A stretch of 11,998 bases of DNA from Micavibrio sp. (GTDB lineage: Bacteria > Pseudomonadota > Alphaproteobacteria > Micavibrionales > Micavibrionaceae), in assembly GCA_027051315.1 (NCBI GenBank), contig JALTZE010000204.1, positions 1 to 11,998 of the forward strand. Reading direction: 5' to 3'. This document shows, piece by piece, positions 1 through 7,679 of the stretch. The translations under genes and the position numbers were made by a program. Below the pieces are notes generated by a model. It was not told where the DNA came from. It did not search any database and saw only the letters and a program-made list of their open reading frames with translations. How positions within the stretch are numbered: the stretch's first letter is position 1; each line of letters starts with the position of its first letter.

Positions 1-478
1 ATCTTTTCAATGGGAAGCCCTCTTCATCTAATTGAAAATCACCGACAACCTCACGTCCCCATTTTCTTTCAAGTTCTTCAAATCTTTTATCTATATAATC
101 TAGCCTTCTCTCACCTTTTTGTACCATAATATTTGATACTATTCCCGTAACAGCCCATTCAATCATATAACCCATAGCAGCAGCAGAATACATAATAACA
201 AGCGTCATTGGCTGTGAAATAAACCCAACCGCCACCTCCCTTGTATGACTGGTAGTTACCATTTCCAACCAGAAAGGAAAACAACCCGCAAAATTCATAA
301 AACCAACAGTTAGAGCCTTAACTTTCTCCTTTGTTTTATCAACTATACCTGCAACAAATGTCGGAAGCATGCCAACCACAAGCATAATAGTAGTCGGCAA
401 AAAAACAAAAGCACCTAAAAAAAGAGCGACAACCAATAACTGCCCTTTAAATCCTATTTTTTTCTTTTTTCTTGCCAT
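1..478 (-). CDS. Small multi-pass membrane protein, unknown function (C-terminus cut by window edge)
   Basis: The frame is open from an ATG at 478 to the window edge, giving at least 159 residues. I do not recognise a characterised family. The protein begins with a basic stretch (MARKKKK), followed by a long hydrophobic block at about residues 13-46 that could form two helices. Weaker hydrophobic segments lie at about 57-73 and 91-117. The visible end, about 120-150, is charged and probably helical (GERRLDYIDKRFEELERKW). This suggests a small inner-membrane protein with a cytoplasmic tail. Its ATG overlaps the stop codon of the upstream pseudokinase gene by one base (TAATG), so the two are very likely one operon with coupled translation. 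A purine-rich AAGGGGA about 12 bases before the ATG could serve as ribosome binding site. The two products may act together at the membrane, but that is inference from gene order. Confidence 0.75.
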   Translation of the reverse strand, partial: MARKKKKIGFKGQLLVVALFLGAFVFLPTTIMLVVGMLPTFVAGIVDKTKEKVKALTVGFMNFAGCFPFWLEMVTTSHTREVAVGFISQPMTLVIMYSAAAMGYMIEWAVTGIVSNIMVQKGERRLDYIDKRFEELERKWGREVVGDFQLDEEGFPLKR

Positions 479-2550
479 TAAAAAACACTTTCCCCTTTAA
501 CAAGATATATAAACAGCAATGCCATAACGACTATCATAGAAATAATACCAGAAACAACAGCTGCCCATTCTCTACCTATTCCAACTCCATATGTATTTTT
601 ATTAACGAGCTTTCTACGCAACTGTTCTCTCTCATAAACTAAATTCTTATACTCAACCATTGCATTTTGAAAATTATTATAATCTTCTACCCTCTTATTA
701 TCATTATCCAATATATCAAGCATTTTTCTAATATCGCCACTATCCCTTAGCTTATTAATCTTATCTTTTATTTTACCCCTTTCATCTCTATCATGTATCC
801 TTTCATATAAGGGCTCAACATAATCTGCTAACCAATCAGTTATCCCTTCCAGTTTTTTTACCCTTAATTTTCTTTGCATTTCCCCTAATATTCTTAATGT
901 AGCAAGAACAACCCTATGCTCATCAGCAGAATTTAACCCTACCAAATTGCTTTCTATTACTTTTTTCTCATGTACCAATAAAAACGCAATCACATGCCTA
1001 TCCATAAATTTTACAGGACGTTTATTTTTGTCCTTACCAAGAATATTATATACCCTTAGTAAATCTTCTGCTGTACGAACATAATAATCGCTAAATTTAT
1101 CACTATAGCAAGGAGCATCAGGACACATATGATAAAGCACACGCTCTATACCAAAAGCCAGATTATTTTGCTGCACATAATTACGAGCTGCATCAAATTT
1201 TGAAGTAATATGCACAATATCAGGCAATATATCACTTTGCATATTAACCCAATACATAACAAAATTTTGATTCAAAACATCTACATAAGAAGAAATATCA
1301 GATTTATCGAAAATAGCTTTAGCCAGAGAAGTACCAAAACCATATGGATGAAATGCAATCTTTTTATAAGAAATAGGGAAACTCGGGAAAAGAGCTATAG
1401 ATACCTTAGCAACAAGCTTTTCCAAATAATTATTTCCTTTTTCAGATAAATCTATTGCTTCTTCAATCTTTTCATCAAGACTACTATCTGATAATGAACG
1501 AACAATCCATCTATTTAATCCACCACTTTCAATAAGTTGTGCTGCCTCAGATATATTATCAGCCAAATCAACTGCCAATATTTGTGGTCTAATATATTTA
1601 TTTCCATTAAATAACAAAGGTCTATTAGCCTTATTTCTTTTTATTGCTTGCTTCGGAGATAATCTGCGCCCATCAATCCATGCCTCTATATCATCAACAC
1701 TCCACCTTTGCGACACATCATCATGTAAAGTTCCTCTTAACAATTCAAGAACTGGACCAGTTATCTTTCCATTACCAATCAATGCAAGATACGAACCTAC
1801 ATCTATCTTATGTTTTATTATTTCCCTATCACTAGCTCCCGAAAGAGGATTATTACTCCTTAAAATAGTTGCAATAGTAACACCAAAACTATATACATCA
1901 TCAGCAATTGTCCCAACTCCTCTGGCTTCAGGGTCACATAATGCTCTTTCTATTGGCTCATATAAAACAGGCTGACAATAAGAAGCAGGAGTAGAAACAC
2001 ACTCTCCCAACATTACTTTTTCTATATTGCTACTATTACCATCGAAAAGATTGGAGGTAGATATAGAACCATGAATAAGGTCTGAATTCCTAAGGTCAAC
2101 AAGTACAGAAACAAGAGGAGTTATTATACTATCAAGTACTTTTTCATATTTAATCCCCAAAGCAACACTATTTGGATTAATATCCCCCGATAAAATGGGT
2201 TTGCCAAGATTATCTTCAAAAATAATCACATATTTTTCTTCTTTAGCTGAAGGCCAATAAACAATACCAGAAGAAATAATCCTAGCCATCGATAAATTAT
2301 TAAATGAAGCAAAACCAAAAATATTACTAAATCTTGGAACCAAAGATTTATCACACACCAACGCAAAAAGACTTTTTCCTTGCCTTGTTGATGCTGCATA
2401 CGCTTTAACAACACTTCTATCTAAATGGGGTAAACGCTTACTTGGATATATTTTAATAGAATTATCAAATTCAATCACATCAGAACGCCCAGAATAAGAA
2501 GATTGCTCCTTATTCTTAGTTTCTTCCACCATATCATCTGCATCAGTCAT
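478..2550 (-). CDS. Membrane-anchored serine/threonine kinase-like protein, probable pseudokinase
   Basis: This 690-residue protein has a divergent kinase fold at about residues 45-295 and a C-terminal membrane anchor. Kinase landmarks in order are a strand ending ALVCD where the VAIK lysine is expected, the catalytic-loop equivalent LIHGSISTSN (H160, N167), LGE (181-183) in place of DFG, YEPIE in place of APE, DDVYSFGV (217-224), and an arginine at QRWSVDD (R282). The catalytic HRD aspartate, the DFG aspartate and apparently the ATP-binding lysine are missing, so phosphotransfer is doubtful. The middle, about 300-600, is helical and unrecognised. A charged, possibly coiled-coil stretch (about 610-655) precedes one transmembrane helix at about 663-685, placing the kinase-like part in the cytoplasm. 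I chose the ATG at 2550 because GGGGA lies five bases before it; the TTG six codons upstream has no ribosome binding site. It is coupled to the next membrane-protein gene. Partner or ligand binding is inferred. Confidence 0.8.
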   Translation of the reverse strand: MTDADDMVEETKNKEQSSYSGRSDVIEFDNSIKIYPSKRLPHLDRSVVKAYAASTRQGKSLFALVCDKSLVPRFSNIFGFASFNNLSMARIISSGIVYWPSAKEEKYVIIFEDNLGKPILSGDINPNSVALGIKYEKVLDSIITPLVSVLVDLRNSDLIHGSISTSNLFDGNSSNIEKVMLGECVSTPASYCQPVLYEPIERALCDPEARGVGTIADDVYSFGVTIATILRSNNPLSGASDREIIKHKIDVGSYLALIGNGKITGPVLELLRGTLHDDVSQRWSVDDIEAWIDGRRLSPKQAIKRNKANRPLLFNGNKYIRPQILAVDLADNISEAAQLIESGGLNRWIVRSLSDSSLDEKIEEAIDLSEKGNNYLEKLVAKVSIALFPSFPISYKKIAFHPYGFGTSLAKAIFDKSDISSYVDVLNQNFVMYWVNMQSDILPDIVHITSKFDAARNYVQQNNLAFGIERVLYHMCPDAPCYSDKFSDYYVRTAEDLLRVYNILGKDKNKRPVKFMDRHVIAFLLVHEKKVIESNLVGLNSADEHRVVLATLRILGEMQRKLRVKKLEGITDWLADYVEPLYERIHDRDERGKIKDKINKLRDSGDIRKMLDILDNDNKRVEDYNNFQNAMVEYKNLVYEREQLRRKLVNKNTYGVGIGREWAAVVSGIISMIVVMALLFIYLVKGESVF

Positions 2551-2599
2551 TAAATCCCCGCATGACAAAAGAGCTTACTACTATAAGAACCATTCACCG

Positions 2600-2650
2600 A
2601 AAAAAGCAGGGCGAAAAGCCAAAGAGAACCATGCAAAATTCATTCTGCTT
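2600..2650 (-). terminator. Possible weak terminator or leader hairpin downstream of purA
   Basis: Reading the minus strand, AAGCAG (2650-2645) can pair with CTGCTT (2609-2604), and the second arm runs into a T tract (2605-2600). A smaller GGC-TTTTC-GCC hairpin lies inside the loop. The 35-base loop makes this a poor intrinsic terminator. It lies about 70 bases past the purA stop and 50 before the kinase-like gene, so it could end purA transcripts or be chance. Confidence 0.25.
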
Positions 2651-2660
2651 CGTTGACATG

Positions 2661-2686
2661 GTAAACCGATTTACAAAAAATGTAAA
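2661..2686. repeat. Overlapping inverted repeats GTAAA/TTTAC between purA and the kinase-like gene
   Basis: Two small palindromes share an arm. GTAAA-CCGA-TTTAC occupies 2661-2674, and TTTACA-AAAAA-TGTAAA occupies 2670-2686. The two folds are mutually exclusive because both use the TTTAC arm. The position, upstream of the kinase-like gene, would suit an operator or a small RNA switch. The arms are AT-rich, so chance is a real alternative in DNA of this composition. Confidence 0.35.
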
Positions 2687-2719
2687 ACATAACATATAAT
2701 AACATATAGAAACTAAAAC

Positions 2720-4012
2720 TTAACGAAATGGGTCATGAACCAATATAGTATCATCTCTTTCAGGACTTGTAGATAACATGGCAACAGGTGTTTCTATCAA
2801 CTCTTCAACCCTTCTTACATATTTAACAGCTTCTGCTGGGAGCTCCGCCCAGCTCCTAGCCCCTCTTGTACTTTCTTTCCATCCTGATACGGTTTCATAC
2901 ACAGGCTTAACTGCTGCCTGTTCTACTTGCGAGGCAGGAAGATAATCAATTCTTTTACTATTTAATTCATAAGCAACACATATCTTAATCTCATCATAAC
3001 CATCAAGAACATCTAATTTAGTCAAGGAAATACCATCAATCCCCGCAACTCTTACTGCCTGCCTGACCGCAACAGCATCAAACCAACCACATCTTCTTTT
3101 ACGCCCCGTAGTAGTTCCAAATTCATGCCCTCTAACCCCCAAGCTTTCCCCAATATCATCAAAAAGCTCCGTAGGAAAAGGTCCAGTACCAACTCTGGTT
3201 GTATATGCTTTTGTAATACCAAGAACATAGCCAACTGTCCTTGCCCCCACCCCTGAGCCTGCAGCCGCCTGCCCCGCCACAGTATTAGAAGAAGTTACAA
3301 ATGGATAAGTACCATGGTCAACATCCAACATCACACCTTGTGCACCTTCAAACAAAATTTTCTTTTGTGTTTTTCTTGCTTCATCTAGAATTTTCCAACT
3401 AACTTTTGCATATGAAAGTATAACATCGGAAATATTACAAAGCTTATCATACACTTCATTAACATCAATCACATCAGCCCCAAGCCCACGCAATAGCGCA
3501 TTATGATGAAGCATTAAACTTTCAAGCTTTTCTTTTAAAATTTCAGGATAAGCAAGGTCACAAATTCTAATTCCACGCCTAGCAACTTTATCTTCATAAG
3601 CAGGACCAATCCCCCTACCAGTAGTACCTATTTTATTATTACCCGACCTTGCAGCCTCAAAAGCATGGTCAACTGCCTGATGTACAGGTAATATAAGATG
3701 AGCATTTTCAGAAATAATCAGATTATCAGGATTTATATCTACTCCCAATTTCTTGACAATATCAATTTCACTTAATAAAGCCCACGGGTCAACCACTACT
3801 CCATTACCAATAACAGATATTTTCCCTTTTCTTACAATACCAGAGGGAAGCAAATGAAGCTTATATTCAACCCCATCAATAACTAAAGTATGTCCTGCAT
3901 TATGCCCCCCTTGAAACCTAACCACAACATCAGCACGATTAGAAAGCCAATCAACAATCTTACCCTTTCCCTCATCTCCCCACTGTGAACCAATAACAGC
4001 TACATTGCTCAT
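2720..4012 (-). CDS. purA: Adenylosuccinate synthase
   Basis: PurA joins IMP and aspartate using GTP to form adenylosuccinate, the first committed step from IMP to AMP, in the cytosol. The product is 430 residues, the usual bacterial length. The N-terminal [11 protein letters not shown] contains the catalytic aspartate D13, and GGHNAGHT contains H41. Further family motifs follow in order: [33 protein letters not shown], the substrate-binding loop [15 protein letters not shown], and the guanine-binding TKLDVLDG. An ATG five codons upstream (4027) is in frame, but I prefer 4012: GAGG lies nine bases before it, the protein then starts MSNVAVIG as in relatives, and the upstream ATG would overlap that ribosome binding site. 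A hairpin with six T's ends directly upstream, so expression may be controlled by read-through. No key residue looks altered. Confidence 0.97.
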   Translation of the reverse strand: MSNVAVIGSQWGDEGKGKIVDWLSNRADVVVRFQGGHNAGHTLVIDGVEYKLHLLPSGIVRKGKISVIGNGVVVDPWALLSEIDIVKKLGVDINPDNLIISENAHLILPVHQAVDHAFEAARSGNNKIGTTGRGIGPAYEDKVARRGIRICDLAYPEILKEKLESLMLHHNALLRGLGADVIDVNEVYDKLCNISDVILSYAKVSWKILDEARKTQKKILFEGAQGVMLDVDHGTYPFVTSSNTVAGQAAAGSGVGARTVGYVLGITKAYTTRVGTGPFPTELFDDIGESLGVRGHEFGTTTGRKRRCGWFDAVAVRQAVRVAGIDGISLTKLDVLDGYDEIKICVAYELNSKRIDYLPASQVEQAAVKPVYETVSGWKESTRGARSWAELPAEAVKYVRRVEELIETPVAMLSTSPERDDTILVHDPFR

Positions 4013-4027
4013 AAATATTAACCTCAT

Positions 4028-4058
4028 AAAAAATATCGCAGAATTTCCATCCGCGATA
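4028..4058 (-). terminator. Hairpin plus T6 directly before the purA ribosome binding site (terminator or attenuator)
   Basis: On the minus strand TATCGC (4058-4053) pairs perfectly with GCGATA (4039-4034) around a 13-base loop. Six T's follow at 4033-4028, and the purA ribosome binding site GAGG begins only three bases later. The form is that of a short intrinsic terminator. It could simply end the ankyrin-gene transcript, but it would then stop any transcript entering purA from upstream, so partial read-through or attenuation is possible. Confidence 0.5.
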
Positions 4059-4091
4059 CTAATAACTCATAAACATTAACACAAGAAAATT

Positions 4092-4129
4092 GTTAGGATA
4101 TAGAATGAATATAGTTAACGAATCCTAAC
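4092..4129. repeat. Perfect 8-bp inverted repeat after the ankyrin gene
   Basis: GTTAGGAT (4092-4099) and ATCCTAAC (4122-4129) are exact inverse complements separated by 22 bases. On the minus strand the structure begins two bases after the ankyrin-gene stop codon, and a short AATTTTC follows the second arm. It may form the first of two tandem 3'-end hairpins, or an operator for purA. The spacing is long for a classical terminator. Confidence 0.4.
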
Positions 4130-4130
4130 C

Positions 4131-4460
4131 CTAAGCACTTTTACGCCCAAAAAACTTTTTACCTATCTTATCAAAAACACCCTCTTCGCTCTTTTCCATA
4201 GCTTCTTCACTATCCATAGAATAAGATACAGGCTTAATACCCATTTTTTCCATATCCATAATTTCTTTAGCAGCTAAAATAGTTCTCATCGCCTCTACAC
4301 GATTTGCCTGAGAAGCAATCTGGAAAGCATTGCGTCCTTCATCATCTTTCATATCAATATCAGCACCAGAAATAATAGCACGCCTTATTTCTGCACAATC
4401 ACCTGATTTTGCTGATTCCCATAATCTTTCTTGCTGCTTCATATCTATATTACTATTCAT
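4131..4460 (-). CDS. Small ankyrin-repeat protein
   Basis: This is a 109-residue soluble protein with no signal peptide or membrane segment. Residues about 11-68 form two ankyrin-like repeats, seen in LWESAKSGDCAEIRRAI, SGADIDMKDDEGRNAFQIA and NRVEAMRTIL. These show the A-x-x-G-D, GAD-D and G-x-x-A patterns of the fold. The rest is a charged tail ending in a basic, glycine-containing segment (KIGKKFFGRKSA) that might touch membrane, RNA or a partner. The ATG at 4460 is preceded by GGGGA with a spacing of seven bases. The gene lies between glmM and purA on the same strand. Ankyrin repeats mediate protein contacts, so an adaptor role is likely, but no partner is evident. The reading is firm as to the gene and moderate as to the repeats, because two repeats are close to the minimum. 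Confidence 0.8.
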   Translation of the reverse strand: MNSNIDMKQQERLWESAKSGDCAEIRRAIISGADIDMKDDEGRNAFQIASQANRVEAMRTILAAKEIMDMEKMGIKPVSYSMDSEEAMEKSEEGVFDKIGKKFFGRKSA

Positions 4461-4484
4461 ATCAATTCCCCATATCTCATATCT

Positions 4485-4511
4485 AAAAAATATTTACGCA
4501 TTTTATGTAAA
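4485..4511 (-). terminator. Weak hairpin plus T6 between glmM and the ankyrin gene
   Basis: On the minus strand TTTAC (4511-4507) pairs with GTAAA (4497-4493) around a nine-base loop, then TA and six T's (4490-4485). The stem is only five AT-rich pairs, so any termination would be leaky. It begins 27 bases past the glmM stop. The arrangement parallels the hairpin plus T6 in front of purA. Confidence 0.35.
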
Positions 4512-4537
4512 AGATTATAAAGAGTCAAGCTAAATAT

Positions 4538-5893
4538 TCAAGCAAATTTTTCTATAACCGAACAAACTTCATCAACTGCCTCATTAACAATTTTATTATC
4601 ATAACCTTCTACCATAACTCTGATAAGAGGCTCAGTGCCAGATTCTCTAACCAAAATTCTCCCTTCATCACCAAGCCTATTTTCAACCTTCTTTATAATC
4701 TTTTTCACCTTACTATTTTCCATAGGCGAAGCATTACTATAACGAATATTTTTCAATATCTGCGGTACGGTATCAAAAACATTAAGAGATTTAGAAGCAG
4801 GAACATTTTTACCCTTAATCACAGCTAATATCTGCAAAGCGGCAAGTAAACCATCACCAGTTGTTCCATAATCAAGCATAACTATATGCCCTGATTGTTC
4901 TCCACCCAAAGAGTAGCCTTCATCTTTCATCGCTTCAACAACATATCTATCACCAACTGCTGTCCTTAACAATTTGACCCCCTGCTCCTTCAGATATTTC
5001 TCTAATCCCATATTAGACATTACAGTGCTAACCAAAGTATCTTTAACCAAATCACCTTTAAGCCTCATATTAGTAGCAAGAACAGCCATAATCTGGTCAC
5101 CATCAATCTTACAACCTTTTTCATCAACTATAATCAGCCTATCGGCATCTCCATCTAGAGCAATACCCACATCAGCTCCATGTTCAACAACTTCTTTTTC
5201 CAGATTTTTTGTATCGGTAGCACCATAACCATCATTTATATTTCGTCCATTAGGTTTATTTCCTATAGTAATTACATCAGCACCAAGCTCCCAAAGAACC
5301 TGAGGTGCGACCTTATACGCTGCACCATTAGCACAATCTACGACTATTTTCATACCTTCCAAAGTATGTCTTCTTGGAAATGAACCTTTAACATATTCAA
5401 CATATCTACCTAACGCATCATCTAATCTATTAGCTTTACCAAGATATTCTGGTTCTGGTAATAAATCATCAAAGCCTTCATCAATACGATTTTCTATAGC
5501 AATTTCTATATTATCATCTAACTTAAAGCCATCATAACCAAATAATTTAATACCATTATCTTGATAAGGATTATGTGAAGCAGAAATCATCACACCAACA
5601 TCAGCCCTCAAAGAACGAGTAAGCATAGCAATAGCAGGAGTAGGAATAGGACCAACCAAAACAACATCCATTCCCATAGAAACAAATCCCGAAGCCATAG
5701 CTTGTTCAATCATATAACCAGAAAGCCTTGTATCCTTACCAATTACCACTTTACTTCTATGACTTCTATCCTTTGAAATTCTTCTTAGTTCCACAGCCGT
5801 GGCCATCGCAACTTTCAAGGCCATTTCCGCCGTCATAGGAAATTCATTTGCTTTGCCTCTTATACCATCTGTTCCAAAATATTTACGCGCCAT
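4538..5893 (-). CDS. glmM: Phosphoglucosamine mutase
   Basis: GlmM converts glucosamine-6-phosphate to glucosamine-1-phosphate on the route to UDP-N-acetylglucosamine for peptidoglycan and lipopolysaccharide. All hallmarks of this phosphohexomutase family are visible in the 451-residue product: TDGIRG near the N terminus, the phosphoserine loop ISASHNP (S106), the metal site DGDAD (D247, D249, D251), the sugar-specificity motif GGEQSGH (331-336), and the phosphate-binding loop RESGTEP (416-422). The serine-containing specificity motif favours GlmM over phosphomannomutase. The ATG is preceded by AGAGAG at a suitable distance. It lies 42 bases after bioB on the same strand. A minus-strand TATAAT (5918-5913) in that gap may be an internal promoter element, but no good -35 box accompanies it. 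In many proteobacteria glmM follows ftsH; here about 4 kb separates them. Confidence 0.97.
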   Translation of the reverse strand: MARKYFGTDGIRGKANEFPMTAEMALKVAMATAVELRRISKDRSHRSKVVIGKDTRLSGYMIEQAMASGFVSMGMDVVLVGPIPTPAIAMLTRSLRADVGVMISASHNPYQDNGIKLFGYDGFKLDDNIEIAIENRIDEGFDDLLPEPEYLGKANRLDDALGRYVEYVKGSFPRRHTLEGMKIVVDCANGAAYKVAPQVLWELGADVITIGNKPNGRNINDGYGATDTKNLEKEVVEHGADVGIALDGDADRLIIVDEKGCKIDGDQIMAVLATNMRLKGDLVKDTLVSTVMSNMGLEKYLKEQGVKLLRTAVGDRYVVEAMKDEGYSLGGEQSGHIVMLDYGTTGDGLLAALQILAVIKGKNVPASKSLNVFDTVPQILKNIRYSNASPMENSKVKKIIKKVENRLGDEGRILVRESGTEPLIRVMVEGYDNKIVNEAVDEVCSVIEKFA

Positions 5894-5935
5894 AATATTC
5901 TCTCTGACCTTTATTATAAGGATAAAATATTTAAA

Positions 5936-6895
5936 TTAAGATGCTATCTTTAACCCAGCTTCTTCAATCAAGGCTTTATCATCATTACAATCATTATTAC
6001 TAGTAGTTAAAAGCTTATCACCATAAAAAATAGAATTAGCCCCCGCCATAAAACATAAAATCTGAGCTTCTTTTGTAAGATTACTACGTCCTGCCGATAA
6101 TCTTACTCTGGATTCTGGCATGACAATTCTGGCAGTAGCAACCATTCTAACAAGCTCTAGCGAATCTACGGGAGGTAAATTCTCCATCGGAGTACCTTTC
6201 ACCGCCACCAAAGCATTTATAGGAACCGACTCAGGGTGCTTTTCAAGATTTGCAAGAACTCTTAACATACTCGCCCTATCTCTATTAGATTCTCCCATTC
6301 CTATAATTCCGCCTGTACATAATTTTATCCCAGCCTTACGAGCAGCTTCCAAGCTATCAAGCCTATCTTTATAATTTCTTGTAGTAACAATTTTATCATA
6401 ATGCTCTGGCGAAGTATCAACATTATGATTATAAGAAGTAAGACCAGCTTCCGCCAATCTTTTTGCTTGCTCATCACTAACCATACCAAGAGTAACACAA
6501 GCTTCTAACCCTAATTTCTTAACTCCCTTAATCATCTCTAATACACGGTCAAACTCTTCACCATTACGGACCTTTCTCCACGCAGCTCCCATACAAAAAC
6601 GATTTGCTCCCGCTTCCTTTGCCAATTTTGCTTTTTCAAGAACATCATCTACCGACATTAAAGCTTCTTTTTTTAATCCAGTTTTTTTCGCATGATGTGC
6701 CGATTGTGAACAATAACCACAATTTTCAGGACAACCGCCAGTCTTAATACTGATTAAACTTGAAAGCTGAACAGTGCCATCTTTATGAAATCCCTTATGA
6801 ACAGCTCTAGCCCTATCAACCAAATCAAGCAAAGGCATTTCCAAAATTTCTAATACTTCATCTACTGACCAATCATGCCTAATCATATCACTCAT
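5936..6895 (-). CDS. bioB: Biotin synthase (radical SAM)
   Basis: BioB inserts sulfur into dethiobiotin to make biotin, the last pathway step. The radical-SAM 4Fe-4S motif CxxxCxxC is C55, C59 and C62 (CPENCGYC). The ligands of the sacrificial 2Fe-2S cluster are also present: C101 (RFCMGAAW), C133 (EACVTLG), C193 (KLCTGGI) and R265 (VRLSAGR). [10 protein letters not shown] is the substrate-region motif. I place the start at the ATG at 6895, giving 319 residues. The protein then begins MSDMIRHDW as in alphaproteobacterial relatives, and AAGGA lies 11 bases upstream with GGAAA immediately before. A longer in-frame ATG at 6931 (331 residues) has no ribosome binding site, falls inside the predicted promoter and would nearly collide with bioC. 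It is divergent from bioC and followed by glmM. The bioF, bioA and bioD genes are not in the window. Confidence 0.96.
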   Translation of the reverse strand: MSDMIRHDWSVDEVLEILEMPLLDLVDRARAVHKGFHKDGTVQLSSLISIKTGGCPENCGYCSQSAHHAKKTGLKKEALMSVDDVLEKAKLAKEAGANRFCMGAAWRKVRNGEEFDRVLEMIKGVKKLGLEACVTLGMVSDEQAKRLAEAGLTSYNHNVDTSPEHYDKIVTTRNYKDRLDSLEAARKAGIKLCTGGIIGMGESNRDRASMLRVLANLEKHPESVPINALVAVKGTPMENLPPVDSLELVRMVATARIVMPESRVRLSAGRSNLTKEAQILCFMAGANSIFYGDKLLTTSNNDCNDDKALIEEAGLKIAS

Positions 6896-6909
6896 TTTCC
6901 ATACATTCC

Positions 6910-6938
6910 TTGCAATTTCCAATTTGAGCATTTATACA
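6910..6938 (+). promoter_or_regulatory. Predicted bioC promoter (TTGCAA-N17-TATACA), possibly giving a leaderless mRNA
   Basis: TTGCAA (6910-6915) and TATACA (6933-6938) are 17 bases apart, each matching four of six sigma-70 consensus positions. A start site about seven bases after the -10 box would fall on the A of the bioC ATG at 6945. That agrees with the absence of a ribosome binding site there. Confidence 0.4.
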
Positions 6939-6959
6939 ATCTATATGAACAAACGTAAA
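6931..6959 (-). promoter_or_regulatory. Predicted bioB promoter (TTTACG-N17-TATAAA), overlapping the bioC promoter
   Basis: On the minus strand TTTACG (6959-6954) and TATAAA (6936-6931) are 17 bases apart, matching four and five of six sigma-70 positions. The predicted transcript would start near 6924 and carry about 29 bases of leader, including AAGGA, before the bioB ATG at 6895. The -10 boxes of the bioB and bioC promoters overlap on opposite strands, so the two cannot easily be occupied together. Confidence 0.42.
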
Positions 6960-7679
6960 TCAGAAATTGCAACAGCATTTGGCAAGGCGGCACAAAGCTA
7001 TGATAATAGTGCCGAAATACAAAAGATAGTTTCAAAGAAACTATCTCAATTTTTTCCTCCCCTCCCATCAAACGCCAATATTTTAGAAATCGGATGCGGA
7101 ACAGGAATTACCACAAAACTAATATATGAAAGATATATGGGAGCAAATATATATTTATCTGACATCGCCACAGTAACTCTGATTAAACATAAAGAAAGAT
7201 TACTATATGGAAAAAATACATATCTAATAAACATGGATGGAGAAAAACCAGCCGTTAAAACTGGACATTTTGACCTATGTATCTCGTCAATGACTCTACA
7301 ATGGCTAGATAACCCTGTTCAAGGGGCTCTAAACCTTAAATTACTTCTAAAAAATTACGGACAGGTAATCTATGCTACATTAGGACAAGATTTTTTTCCA
7401 GAATGGAAAGATGCTTTTACTAAACACGGGCTTAGGACAGGTCTAATCCAAATGCCAGAAATGCCAGGAGAAACACTAGATAGACAAAAAATAACAATAG
7501 CCTATGGCAATGCCCGAAATTTTCTAAATTCATTAAAAAGAACAGGAGCAAACAGCCCTTCAACAAAATATAAACCACATTCTATAAGAGATATAGCAAA
7601 AGCAGTACAAACCTTTAATAAAACAAATCCAACGGGTAATATCACATGGGATATAGTTTTTAAAAAACTAACCGTGTAA
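6945..7679 (+). CDS. bioC: Malonyl-[acyl-carrier protein] O-methyltransferase
   Basis: BioC methylates the free carboxyl of malonyl-ACP so that the fatty-acid machinery can build the pimeloyl chain of biotin. The 244-residue product is close to the usual length of about 250. The N terminus carries the BioC signature IATAFGKAAQSYD. SAM-binding motif I is ILEIGCGTG (46-54), an acidic LSD follows at 71-73, and SSMTLQWLDNP (114-123) matches the BioC post-motif. LKRTGANSPS (197-206) fits the BioC C-terminal region. I chose the ATG at 6945; a TTG at 6924 would add seven residues and has no ribosome binding site either. The location, back to back with bioB, supports biotin synthesis over another methyltransferase role. 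No pimeloyl-ACP esterase gene (bioH or a substitute) is visible nearby, so it must be elsewhere. Confidence 0.9.
   Translation: MNKRKSEIATAFGKAAQSYDNSAEIQKIVSKKLSQFFPPLPSNANILEIGCGTGITTKLIYERYMGANIYLSDIATVTLIKHKERLLYGKNTYLINMDGEKPAVKTGHFDLCISSMTLQWLDNPVQGALNLKLLLKNYGQVIYATLGQDFFPEWKDAFTKHGLRTGLIQMPEMPGETLDRQKITIAYGNARNFLNSLKRTGANSPSTKYKPHSIRDIAKAVQTFNKTNPTGNITWDIVFKKLTV

Noticed and set aside
2594..2659. 21-codon minus-strand open frame (begins MSTKQNEF) between purA and the kinase-like gene
   Set aside because: It has no convincing ribosome binding site, is very short, and overlaps hairpin-forming sequence; it may be chance.
2660..2675. Resemblance of GGTAAACCGATTTACA to BirA-type biotin operator half-sites
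   Set aside because: The half-site spacing is wrong, it is about 4 kb from the biotin genes, and no such sequence occurs in the bioB/bioC intergenic region.
6896..6931. Longer bioB start at the ATG at 6931
   Set aside because: It has no ribosome binding site, adds 12 residues not expected in the family, and overlaps the predicted promoter. The ATG at 6895 fits better.
6931..6946. Possible BioR operator (TTATxxATAA type) in the bioB/bioC gap
   Set aside because: TTATACAATCTATA only loosely resembles the palindrome, with extra bases in the middle, so I do not call it.
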